From the NCBI GenBank assembly GCA_039545295.1, contig BCIK01000004.1, positions 373,389 to 437,388 of the forward strand: a stretch of DNA of 64,000 nucleotides, in the 5' to 3' direction. The translations under genes and the position numbers were made by a program. This document shows positions 47,121-57,542 of the stretch, piece by piece (position 1 is the stretch's first letter; every line of letters starts with the position of its first letter). Source of the stretch: Udeniomyces pyricola (taxonomy: Eukaryota; Basidiomycota; Tremellomycetes; Cystofilobasidiales; Mrakiaceae). The notes below the pieces were generated by a model that searched no databases, had not been told where the DNA came from, and was given only the letters and a program-made list of their open reading frames with translations.

Positions 47121-49446
47121 TCATGCATGCATTCCCTGATCTTGCTCCAGCATCTTGAAATGCGCTAAACCACACGCCCCACTCTCGAACCCACCTCTTC
47201 CTTTGATACACCGATAAATCCGTTTACTCTCACATCCCTCGACCGCACATACTCCCGTCCCCTTGCCGCGCTCCATCTCCTTCCCAGCCTGGAGCTGCTG
47301 CCGCGATCTCGATCCACTCCCATGAGTCGAAGGCGGCGGAGGAGCAAGCCTGACGAGATACTTCTCTTCGTCCGGTGCAGAAAGTGTAATACTAAACGAC
47401 CCATTCCGGATCGATTGAACCGATCGAAACCTCGTCGGTGGAGCTGGAGGGGGTGAAGGTGATCGTTTCGAAGGCGACAAGTTAGAAGAGGAACCTTGGT
47501 CTTCACCCCCTCCTCCTCCTCCGGTCGCGTTGGGGAGACCGTTGAGGTTGGCGGCTTTCCCTCGGTTCCGACCGGGTTGGGCGTTGAGTAAACGGTTAAT
47601 GGTTTCAATCTTGTGTGAGTTGGTTTGGAAGAAAAGGAGGATTGGGAGGAAAGGAGGGAGAGAAGGGCGTGTCAGGCGCAGAAAACCAGTTTCAAAAGCG
47701 AAAGGAGGGCAAAAAAAAAAAGAAAAAAGGTCAGTCGAAGCTTTTCTTTTGTGACTTTCGTGTTTTTTTTTTTTTTTTTGGGCAAAAAAAAAAAGAAAAA
47801 AGGTCAGTCGAAGCTTTTNNNNNNNNNNNNNNNNNNNNNNNNNNNNNNNNNNNNNNNNNNNNNNNNNNNNNNNNNNNNNNNNNNNNNNNNNNNNNNNNNN
47901 NNNNNNNNNNNNNNNNNNNNNNNNNNNNNNNNNNNNNNNNNNNNNNNNNNNNNNNNNNNNNNNNNNNNNNNNNNNNNNNNNNNNNNNNNNNNNNNNNNNN
48001 NNNNNNNNNNNNNNNNNNNNNNNNNNNNNNNNNNNNNNNNNNNNNNNNNNNNNNNNNNNNNNNNNNNNNNNNNGGGGAGGGGAAGGGGAAAGGAGTTTTG
48101 AGCAAAAGAAAAAAGCCATCAAAGCCAACCTGTTCGCTCGGCCATCGCCTTGACCCAAGACGCTCCCATCCGGAACGATGTAGTACGACCCATCATCCGC
48201 CAATCACTTTGAGTTTGAGCCAAGATCAAATCGTGCTTACCTGGCGGCAACACCAGGAGCGATTCCGCCATGCTCTGGTCCCCCTGCGCCGCCCTTTGCC
48301 TTGCTGTGAGGCCAGCAAACGACGGCGCTATCGAGGACCCTTCGGCGTCCGAATCAAAGTGCGAACTCGGAGAACTCCCATCAGAGTTGGAGAGTCCATT
48401 GAGATCGTCGGAATCGGTGAATTCATCTGGAGATTCGAGTCCGAAGAAACGAAAAGCGAGACCCACGGTCAAATTTGAGCCATGGATGCCAAACTTGGAG
48501 ACAAGGGAGAAATTGTGCGGATCAAGCGAGTGGATCTCTGGTTGACCCAACTCACGCATTTCTGCTCGTTTCTTTCCTTTGCGATGACTACTCGCGCTTG
48601 CTGCTTTGGTAGTACCCTTGGCTTTCCTGCCTACCCCTCCTCCATTCGCACTCACGCTCGCGCTCGTACTCGCTCTCCCTTTGCCCTTGTTGCCGAGACT
48701 GAACTTGATCTTTTTGATGCCATTCACATCGGTCGCGTCCTGGCGGTTCCGTCTAGAGCTTCCGACGGAAACATCCTCGGGCGGAGGCGAAGAGAGCGAA
48801 TCGGAGTCGAAAGCTTGGGCAATGGCGTTGTCGTGGTCGTCGTCTGAGGCTTGAACCGACGGGGTAGGTGATGGGGATGGCGAAGGCGTCGCCTCGAGCT
48901 CGTCAATTTCGTCCGCTGATAGAAGGAAAGAGTAAGGACGCGCGAGCCGAGCCGATCAAAGGGGTGAAAGGTTAGTTTGGAAGGGTTTGGGGCAGAACAA
49001 AAAAAGACTCGGTTTGGACAATGAGATGGGTCGTTTGGTGACCCCCCACGCACGAAGTTCTTCTTCGTCTGGATCGTCCTCATCGTCATCGTCGTCGCCG
49101 TCAGCGTCATCGTTGATGGGCATGTCGATATCGTCATTGTCGTCGGCTCCTCCAAAGATCGGGACTGGATTCGGGAAACCTCAGAGAGGGTCAGTCGGGA
49201 TTGGTTTGGTCGAGGGCTAAGTGAAAAAGAGAGAGAGAGAGAGCCTGAACGTACGATCATCCTCGCTCTAAATCCAACGTTTGACGAGGGTTATTGAGGC
49301 AACAGAAGAGGGACGTGAGAGAACATGATGAGAGGTCAGCTGGAGTTCTTTGGGGGGGGGGGGTGTCCAACAGAATGAAGGTGGTAGGTGGTAGTAAGAC
49401 GGACCTCGCTCTCGATGACGCGACCTTTGTTGGTTAGCTTGACCAT
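47121..49446 (-). CDS. IES2: INO80 chromatin-remodelling complex subunit Ies2 (gapped)
   Basis: Ies2/INO80B is an activating subunit of the INO80 nucleosome remodeller. The start at 49446 gives MVKLTNKGRVIESE, followed by short acidic exons (PIFGGADDNDDIDM, DDDEDDPDEEEL) and a larger exon with a nuclear-type Lys-rich region and the pre-PAPA-1 element FAGLTARQRAAQ...LLVLPPG (about 48240). After the gap, IETINRLLNAQPGRNRGKA (from about 47610) is the end of the PAPA-1 domain. The C-terminus is a zf-HIT domain: CAVEGCESKRIYRC ... CGLAHFKMLE, stop at 47121-47123. The PAPA-1 core expected between them, a Lys/Arg/Glu-rich helix, is missing and must lie in the N gap (47819-48073). Early splice junctions were placed by phase and are approximate. 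Confidence 0.85.
47707..47818 (+). repeat. Identical 39-bp direct repeat at the gap edge
   Basis: The 39 bases at 47707-47745 recur without change at 47780-47818, the last bases before the N run. Both copies include an 11-A run and GGTCAGTCGAAGCTTTT. This looks like an unmerged contig end rather than biology. Confidence 0.85.
47819..48073. other. Assembly gap (255 N) inside IES2
   Basis: The gap separates the two halves of the PAPA-1 domain. It is flanked on the left by the repeated 39-mer and on the right by a GGGGAGGGGAAGGGGAAAGG run. At least one exon is lost in it. Confidence 0.9.
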
Positions 49447-50139
49447 GGTGATGAGCAGATGGGTGAGTGTTGTTTGGCAGGATGTTTGGGATGGGGGTAC
49501 GGTTGTGAAACGCGGACGGTCTGTGTAGGGCTATTATTGACTGATGGGTTGATGATGATGATGAGATGTCATATGTCAGGCGCGTCGAACGTCGAACCTG
49601 TGATCGGATCATGTGCGCGTGTTATATGAGGCCGCCATCAAGAGAGAGCTCTGCTGCTGGCCGGATCGATCCCGTTCTTCCCCTTGATCCCCTTACACAT
49701 CCACATCCACATCCACATTCACCCTCATCATCCTCGTCCTCATCACACACCCACACAGCATCCGCATTCACACCCATACTCACACCCATACACACACACA
49801 CACACGCCCAATCATATACATACATACCACTCATCGCATTCATCAATCCCACTCATCTACCCCGTCAGCTTATCCATCACCAGCTTCATTCACCCACTCA
49901 CGTCGACCCACCCACCACCCGCTCGCCCTGTAGTCATCCCTAGTGCTGTTCCACTACCGTCTACACTCCAGGTTCCTTACATCCTCGCATTTCTCTCCCA
50001 CTACCCTTGCCTCCAACTCACGACCCTCATCCCAGCCCATCCTCCGTTTCCAACTCGTTTGTGACGGCCATTCTCCCAAACAGCACCACCCAAAGCCGAC
50101 TACAACCTCCCTTATCGCTCTCAATCGGCCTTCCGCAGT

Positions 50140-50175
<36 letters not shown>

Positions 50176-50228
50176 GGCACCTCTCGTCGTCGCCCTTTCC
50201 TACGAGTTCAACCTACTTCAAGTCGGAT
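49447..50228. promoter_or_regulatory. Divergent promoter region IES2 / PHAF1 with CA-rich repeats
   Basis: This 780-bp region drives IES2 (-) and PHAF1 (+). CACATC repeats (49696-49718), mixed CACACCCA steps and an AC run (49790-49805) occupy the centre. A CT run (50144-50170) sits about 60-85 bp before the PHAF1 ATG. I see no gene inside. Confidence 0.5.
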
Positions 50229-52858
50229 ATGTCTCAACCAGTCGGTCCTTCGCTACACCTTCAGCTTTCCAAGGATGTGCTCGGTCCCTTCAAACTGGGT
50301 TCGTCTCTCTTCGCTCTCCGTCCATGGTCCCGCCGAGTCGCTGAGGCTCGACCGATAGCTGACCCGTCCATGTTGATCACTGCTTCGCCGCGCAGGATCG
50401 TCCCTCTTTCAGATCATTGACTATCTCCGCTCGTCCGCCGGGCAGGCTCATTTCCCGCGAATCCAACTAAAGTATTCACAAGACGTGAGCCCATAAAATC
50501 GACCGCTTTAGCCTCACCCGCAGCCCGAAACTCGCGCGTTCGTCCGCTGATACACCCTCGGGATTCCCTTCCCTCCTTCCCCCTCCTCCTTCTGACCTTG
50601 CCTTGTTCTCGTACATCGACCATAGAACCCATCGACCAACCCAATTCATATCCTACTTCTACCGCTTCCAGGCATTCACCTCATCTTCCCACCGCCACAC
50701 CAAATCCTCACCCAGATCCATCTTCTCAACCTGCCTTCCCCGACGCTGACTCTCACGTATCTTTCCCCTTCGCCATCTTCTCCAGCATCGCTCGCCCCGA
50801 CGACATCTTCCGCCACAAGCTCTCGACGAGCGAGTCCCGTTCCTCTCGTCCCGGTCGGCAGCCTTTCTCCGTTAAGTCTTTCCCCGTTACCGTCTAATTC
50901 TGGCGGATGCATCGGATCGAAGAGAGGTACCGACAAACACTCGACATCGTCTTCTGGTCTGCCTGTTGGGATGGTCCTCGCACGTCCAGGCGAGCCGTTG
51001 ACGAGAGGCTTGCTCAACAAAATCTTTGGTCCGACCTTTGCGTCTGAGGAGGTCGAAGCAGGAGATGGCACTCGGATGGGAATGAGGCCGGGAGAAGCTT
51101 GGTGGCCTTGGCTTGGGTTTGGGTTCTACTTGCCTGGGGAAAGCAACGTCGATGCGAAGGGTAAGGGAAGGGAAGAGGTCGTGCGGACGATGCATATTTG
51201 TCGACGGCAGGATCTTGTCGATGGTGCAGGTAGCAGAGTCGTGTCGAGGCCGAGGGGAAGAGAAGGCGATCTGGAGCGAGTCGTTGTCAAGGTCAGTCAA
51301 ATCATGGTTGATGCCGTATTTTCCTTTGTCGAAGATCCGTTCTTAACGAATCCTTCGTTTCCGGGCGTCACCATCCGACTCCTCAGCCCTCGAGTCGATC
51401 TCTTGCTCTTTACTTTGCTTCTTCGCATGCGAGCTCGCAGACCCATCCCCACGGCCGACCAGCATCGCCGCCTCCAGATGCAGTGACGATTACTCTTGAT
51501 AAGACGACCACGGCCGACCTGCTCGTTGAGCTCGGCTCTCCTCTCCGCGTATACAAGAAGGAAGACGAGAGGATGCGAATTCATGGTGGAATCGAAAACG
51601 AGGACGATGATGAGGAAGGTTGTGGTAAGTCTCTGTCAGCGCCTCGGTTCAAGGGAGGAAGAGGGGAAGAAAAGAACTTGTTTTCTTTCCCGAAGTCAAA
51701 TGCTCATGTCGCTCCTCTTTTTTTTTTTTTTTTTTTTATGCAGTCTTTTGGAATTACTTCCAATACGGCATGGATTTCCTCATCTCTCCCATCACGCACG
51801 TTGTCTGCAAAATTGTTCTTCACTCCAACTTGCCTGGCAGCATCCTTTTTGGGCGATGGGAAAGATGTCCATGGGAGATCGAACCTGTCAAGCCAGGAGA
51901 CATTGATCTAGGTCAGTCAGTGCGGCTGTGTACCTGAATTGACTCATGAAACCCGGACTAATAGGTCGTTCTCTCCCCCCCCCCCCTCCTTTTTCGGTTT
52001 TCAGGCGTCCTCGATTCCACCGTCAAGGCTGCCAACCTCTACGCCCACCTCACCTCCCAAACAATCCATGACTCCTCTCCTGTACCTGAGTGTCCTTCGA
52101 TCTGGTCTTCCCAGCCCTTGCCGTCCGTTCTGGCTCCACTACCGCTGCCTCTTCCTGTCCATCTCCCCTCACTCAATGATCCGCCGGATTCTAGCCCATT
52201 GCAGACGACTCCATCGCCTTCCCCGCCTCCCAACGGGCCAGAAACCAGCGCCGTTCTGGCGGAGATCAAGAAGAGTAACAAAAAGAGCAAGAAGGGTAAA
52301 GGTGCCGTCACGACGACGACCGCTTCGGCTGCGGCTACCGAGAAGGCTTCTTCACCTCAAGACGAGGAAACCAAGGGTGGGACGAATAATGAGAGTCCTG
52401 TTGAGGGTCTTGGTTCGTCCGTTCTGGATGAGGAGCCGTCGAAGGAGGACTCCAGCTTGACGTCTGGCGTCAAGCTAAAGAAGAAGTCAAAGTCGAGCCT
52501 GAAGATTCCGAGGGGGATGACTCTCGATCGAGCGGGAGAAGGTTGGGGCGAGGGCTGTTTGGTCGATCCAACGCGTGAGTCCAAAGAGAGAAGAAGAGAG
52601 TTGAGCAAAAGGGTTTTTTTCTTCTTCTTCATTCGTGCTCGTTCTTTCTTGTTTCCATGACTATTTGCTGACTTGCTTCTGGGTCTGATGTGATTTGAAT
52701 GAATTGGATGGCTTCGATCTTCGATTGTCGATCGATGGGAATGGGGCGTCGTCGTTGTCGGGGGGGTGGGGGAGGATATAGATCTCGTGCCAGTTTCACC
52801 TTGGCTCATCTTTGAGGTCCTCGCGTGCGGCGAGGTCGAGGGTGTGATGCTCGTATGA
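50229..52858 (+). CDS. PHAF1: PHAF1 / UPF0183 family protein
   Basis: Members of this family (human PHAF1, C16orf70) bind phosphoinositides at autophagic membranes. Seven exons (50229-50298, 50396-50484, 50626-51291, 51441-51624, 51744-51911, 52005-52574, 52782-52858) close in frame at 607 aa. Family blocks in order: LHLQLSKDVLGPFKLGSSL, FPRIQLKYSQD, IHILLLPLPGIHLIFPPPH, TRGLLNKIFGPTF, WPWLGFGFYLPG, LLVELGSPLRVYKKEDERM, FWNYFQYGMDFLISPITH, KIVLHSNLPGSILFGRWERC and the last strand PWLIFEVLACGEVEGVMLV. A fungal insert of about 200 residues (Ser/Pro, then Lys-rich NKKSKKGKG) lies before the final strand. Human PHAF1 is about 420 aa, so the extra length is in this insert and in the Ser/Pro part of exon 3. 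A poly-T tract precedes exon 5. Confidence 0.88.
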
Positions 52859-53675
52859 CGGCTGCCCCCGGTACACGACGGAGCTATTAGATGCCCGGTT
52901 TGGTGGTTGGATCAGGCCTATCGACAATATCATGACACTCATGAACCTTGTTGATTTATGTATAGAGCGAAGACGTGAAGGCGACGTTAGATCAGCACTG
53001 AGCAATATCGTCATGCATATATAGTACAGTCGACTCCCTCTACTAGTTCTGCAGTTCAAGTTGGAGGGGATTTTGAGGCGTACAGAAGTACTTGATTGGA
53101 CTGAAATAGTCATTGGGATCGAATTTTCGAGTAAAAAAAAAAAAAAGATTAATCGGAACGAGCGAGATCCAAAAGGGTACGAGGATCTCTTTTTTTTTGG
53201 GGGGGGGGGGGGNGAGGGGGGAGGGGAACAAAAAGGAATTAAAAGGCCAGGATTAAATTGAAGTGAATGAGAAGGTTCTAGCTAGGAGGATGATCGAGGT
53301 ATGAAGTGGATAGAGTGGAGGAAGGAAGGAAAAGGGAGTTACAGGGGGAAGAAAAGAAAGAAATAGAAAAGAAAAAGGAAAGGACAAGGAGGGAAAGAGA
53401 AGAGAGACTAAGGTAAAGTAAAGTAGCCCGACGGAAAATAGAAAAAAAAAAACAAAAAAAAAACAGAAAGATACCGACAATAACACTAACAATCGTAACA
53501 ACAACAACAACAAGAGAAGAGGAGAGAAGAGAAGAGAACATCGAGGAGGGTGAAGGAAAGGGGAGCTGAGAGAAAGAAAAGAGACCAGCTCTTGACGTCC
53601 TACTGAATGACTTTCCTTGTCCTCATGCGGCATGCGGAAAAGGCAAAGGACAGACGACGACAGACCTAAGCGTAT
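52859..53675. other. Convergent intergenic region, PHAF1 / acidic duplicated protein
   Basis: Purine-rich on the plus strand from about 53140 to 53560, with a poly-G run carrying an N near 53213. Both genes end toward it. I see no gene. Confidence 0.55.
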
Positions 53676-54854
53676 CTAGTAGGTCAAGCGGAGAGACGAC
53701 CAGCCCTCCTCCTCCTCGTCGTCCTCCTCCCCGAGATCCTCAAGAAAGTCCTGGAAGTTGCCTCCGACGTTGACATCGGCATCGGCCTCAACCTCGACAA
53801 ACATGCCCGCCATCGCACGCTGCATGAGCCCTCGCCTCCTGAGCCAGGTATCGTACTCGGATCGGATCGCGCAGGCTTTGACGTCTTCCTCTTCCTTAGC
53901 CTCCTCCTCCTCCTCATCCTCATCTTCGTCCTCCTCGACGAGAGTCCCCAGGAAGTTGTCGAACGCCCCGCCCACGGGCTCATCGTCGTCGTCTTCGTCG
54001 TCGGCCGAGCGGAAGACGCCCGCCATGGCACGTCGCATTAGCTCTCGCCTCCTAAGCCATGCGCTGTACTCCAATCGGACAGCACGTTCCTTGGCATCGA
54101 TCTCAGCTTCGCGGTCACGGTCACGGTCACGGTCGATGCTGTGAATGTGATTGTTGTGGTCCTTGACCGCGTCCTCGTCATCCTCATCGTCGTCGTCATC
54201 ATCCTCATCGCCGTAGGAGTAGTCAAAGATGGCCGACAAGTTGTATTCGGCGGAAGAGTACACCGACTTGGAGCTGGTGGGGCTGAGGTGGACGACCGAC
54301 AGGGACGAGGTCGAGCTAAAGATGGAGCCGGAGGATTGGGCCGAGCCGGAGGAGAGGACAGAAGAGAGGGCAGACGACGGGACAGATGACGAGGAGGAGG
54401 CAAGGTAAGGGCTGGTGTGGTTCTTGTTGATCTGGACATCGTAGACGATGCTCTGTATGGTGTGAGGTATGCAAAATTATAGAGAACGGAAAGGGAAAGA
54501 AGGCAAGGGAACATGATGATAAGAAGGAGAAAAGGGCAAAGAGAGGAAGAGAGGAAGAGACGAAAGAAGAGATATATCAGAAAGGCGTCAGTGTTGTTGA
54601 CTTTTGTGAGGTGAACGGTGTCAACGGCCACTTCAAGTGGGTAAGGACAACGCGACGGACGCAGCAATCAAAGTCAAACGTACCTCATCGAGTCGGTTCT
54701 GACGGGCGGCCTGTACCTTTGCCTCGGTCTTGGTCTTCTTTGACTTGGAGACGGAGGCGGACGAAGAGGAAGAGGCCTTTTTGAAGATGGACTTCTTGGA
54801 GAAAGAAGTGGCGCGGAAGGCGGCGGCGATATCAGAGAATAGGGTGAAGCGCAT
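53676..54854 (-). CDS. Orphan acidic protein with an internal tandem duplication
   Basis: Two exons (54854-54684 and 54452-53676) splice in frame to 315 aa. The N-terminus is basic and Ser/Lys-rich (MRFTLFSDIAAAFRATSFSK). A Ser-rich middle (VVHLSPTSSKSVYSSAEYN) follows. The C-terminal half contains two related units: AVRLEYSAWLRRRELMRRAMAGVF and AIRSEYDTWLRRRGLMQRAMAGMF, each preceded by charged residues and followed by an acidic run and a GGxFxxFL motif (GGAFDNFLGTL, GGNFQDFLEDL). No known domain is recognised. The repeated amphipathic basic helix plus acidic tail could bind a protein partner, but no function is assigned. Confidence 0.65.
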
Positions 54855-57542
54855 GTTGGCAGAGGTGTGGTGAATGAGGTGGGGTGTATGTGAATTGAGA
54901 AGTATGAGGCGTAGGCTATAGAAGCGGCGTGTTGGGAGTAGGGAATTGAGAGTTGAGGAGGAGTGGGGTGGTAAGAAGGATGAGTGTGAGTAGTGGGAAG
55001 TGGGCGATGAGTAGTGGGTTGTGGGTTGTGGGTTGTGGCTTGTGGGTATTGGGTGAGGGTAGTGAGTAGTGAGTGAGAGTATTGGGTAGTGAGTGAGGGT
55101 AGTGGGTAGTAAGTAAGTCTGAGAGAGTGTGAGCCAGTGGTAGTATGGAGTCAAGACAAAGGAAGCAGGATCCCCCTGGTTTTATCGCCCGCCAAATACA
55201 AGAAAGAGAGGTGGCGGGCAGGGCAACGACAGAATACTTATCAACGCAGCTCAGCCCGACTCGACCGAAACTCGGCATACGTGGCATAATTTCTCGCTAC
55301 GTTTCCGTCGATTGCTCGCGTCCTAGGGACCTCCTCGCGACGACAAGCGTACGCCCTGGCCCTGCATGGCGCGTAGAGTCGGGGTGTGCGAGTTTGAGCG
55401 TTATCAACACATATCTTGACGGTCGAATTGGCCAAAAGGCTTATCACTCCGACCGCTGGGCGAGTGAGCGAGAGCGCGGGCGACGTGGCCTCGGGACACC
55501 GAGCTGCCTCTGAGGCTGCCTCTCGGCCTGGTGCACCCGTTGGGATCTCGACCGAACGTCCGGCAGTGCACTGCAATAAGCAACTTCGCATCAACAAGCG
55601 GACCATCATCATCCAGTGCGTCGACCTGCTCGTCAGTCCGAAAGAAAGGGGAAAGGAAAGCGAAGGGAGAGAAAAGAAAGGAGATCGTCTATCCAGTAAG
55701 TCACATAGGCTTGGTCCGTCAGTCAGTTAGTCAGTCGTTGGCCTGTCGACGACGACGACGTGAAGTGGTCAAGCCAGTGTTGCACTCACTCGATTGAACT
55801 CGACAAGCGTGAAGTGTACCCTCAGTTTTCCTCTCTCTCTCTCTGAATGCGCCGAGTGAGCGAGTCGGTAAGTAAGCGGGTTTCCAGCCTGTCGACGTGG
55901 CTGGACCGATCTGTGAGCATTCACATAGAGACCCATATGAGCACCTATATGAGCACCCGTATGAGCGTGCAGGTGAGTATCCATGTGAGCTATCCATGTA
56001 AGAAGCATCCGTCAGCGCATATATGCAAGTTCCATCCGTTTGATTGAGACACAGCGATCAAGTGAGCTCCGTCCGGCCGACAAGTGTATACATCGCAAGC
56101 CAGTTAAGTGGACAACCGTCACGCAGGCCACTAGGCCATGTCACGATGTCCAAAGATCTCATTTCCTATCCCTGTCTCCCTTTCGCCCTCTCTGCTTCCC
56201 ACAGTTCCCCTCTCTTCCAACCACTCAAGCGACCGACGGCTGCTGACTGACTAGCTGTCCCATGCGTACAGCTGCCCCCTCCCTCCCACCTCCGGTCAAA
56301 ACCAAGACTCGTTCCGACAAATCTCTCGCGAGAATCCGAGTGTGCGTGTGCATGTGTGTGTGTGTGTGTGTGAGCTATGTTGAGGTTTCAATCATCTCCC
56401 CATTCGTCTCCGTTTGACTCGGCAACAGCTTCACAGGGGTCAGAAACCCGTCTGTCACCGTCATCAATGACGAGAAGTAGGGGAGAGTAAGCAAATTGGG
56501 GGTTCAGCGGAGCGGGAGATTAAGAAGCAAGGAACAAGATATGGGGGGGGGGGGGTCCCTGATTTTGACGCCACCGGAGTGAGCTAGAGAGATGAGAAAC
56601 ATGAAAAAATCCTTTGTATAACGGTATACGGTTGGACAAAGGCCAAGGATGGGTTAGAGTACGTGAGTTGGCAACGTATGGGTACGTATGTGGGCGGATG
56701 TGGATTAAGAAGGGGGAGGGGAGGTGGCGGGGATGGGATGACCTGTTTGAATGAGTTGAGAAAGTGGTTGTTGTATATGATGATTGCATATGAAGGTTGG
56801 ATATGGGATTACATATGAGAGGTGGAAGGCGGATAGATATGCGAGTGAATATGATTGGTATGATAAGCCAGGGCGCAATGCAGGGGTAGGAGAAGGTGGG
56901 GGGAGAGGGGAAGGGGAAGTGCAGTTCGTAGACGACGACGACGTACAGCGAGCAATCAACAGCAAAGGGAAGAGGCGCACTCGATGATCGGCTTCAGCTT
57001 CGAGTGCGCGACGCGCGTGGCGGGAGAATACGCAAAGGGCGCGCGCGTTCCAACCTCGCACATGACGCACGGCCGACGCGTCGACGCATGCTCAGCAAGT
57101 GCGAGGACGTACTGCAGCTGATTGATCTAGTAAAAGCAATACGCTTTTACATACCTTCTACACTCTCGAGATCATCTTCATACCATCATGATCAGCCTTG
57201 GATCAGCTTGATCTCCATTTCCCTCTTGCACACGTGCTCGTCCGCTCGCCACACATTGGCTACACCCTTGCATTCCTGCCAAACTACGCCTCCAACTAAA
57301 TTCTCTATCCTATGGCGCTTCGATCGGAGCTTGCACGTGTCCTTGAGAAACAGGGGAAGCAAGCTCCAAGGGGGGAGAAGAAGGTCCGAGCTCAGCTTAG
57401 CTTCCCGATCAGCTAAACTCATTCGTTCTCCTCCTCAAATCTAGATCTGCCTGCAGTACCCCTGAACTTTCGCTTCGTCGTCACTTCACCATTCCCTTCT
57501 GCTAGCTCTTCTTCTTGACAAGAAGGATTCTCGGTTCGCGCT
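54855..57542. other. 2.7-kb gene-poor region
   Basis: This is the promoter of the acidic-protein gene on the left and of the membrane-protein gene on the right. It carries G/T-rich repeats (55015-55125), TATGAGCACC-type short repeats (55937-55965), a GT run (56343-56372) and a poly-G run (56542-56554). Frames on both strands lack family features and look like chance. Confidence 0.5.
55015..55125 (+). repeat. GGGTTGTGGGTTGTGG-type imperfect repeat
   Basis: Units of GTGGGTTGTGGGTTGTGG pass into GTAGTGAGTAGTGAGTGAG over about 110 bp. On the minus strand, the sense strand of the downstream acidic-protein gene, it reads as C/A-rich repeats upstream of its start at 54854. It is G-rich but not a telomere array. 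Confidence 0.8.

Noticed and set aside
49600..50200. CA- and CT-rich frames upstream of PHAF1
   Set aside because: They follow microsatellites and end before the real start; no conserved protein features.
55015..55125. GGGTTGT repeats as a possible telomere remnant
   Set aside because: The unit is irregular, drifts into GTAGTGAG within 60 bp and lies between ordinary genes.
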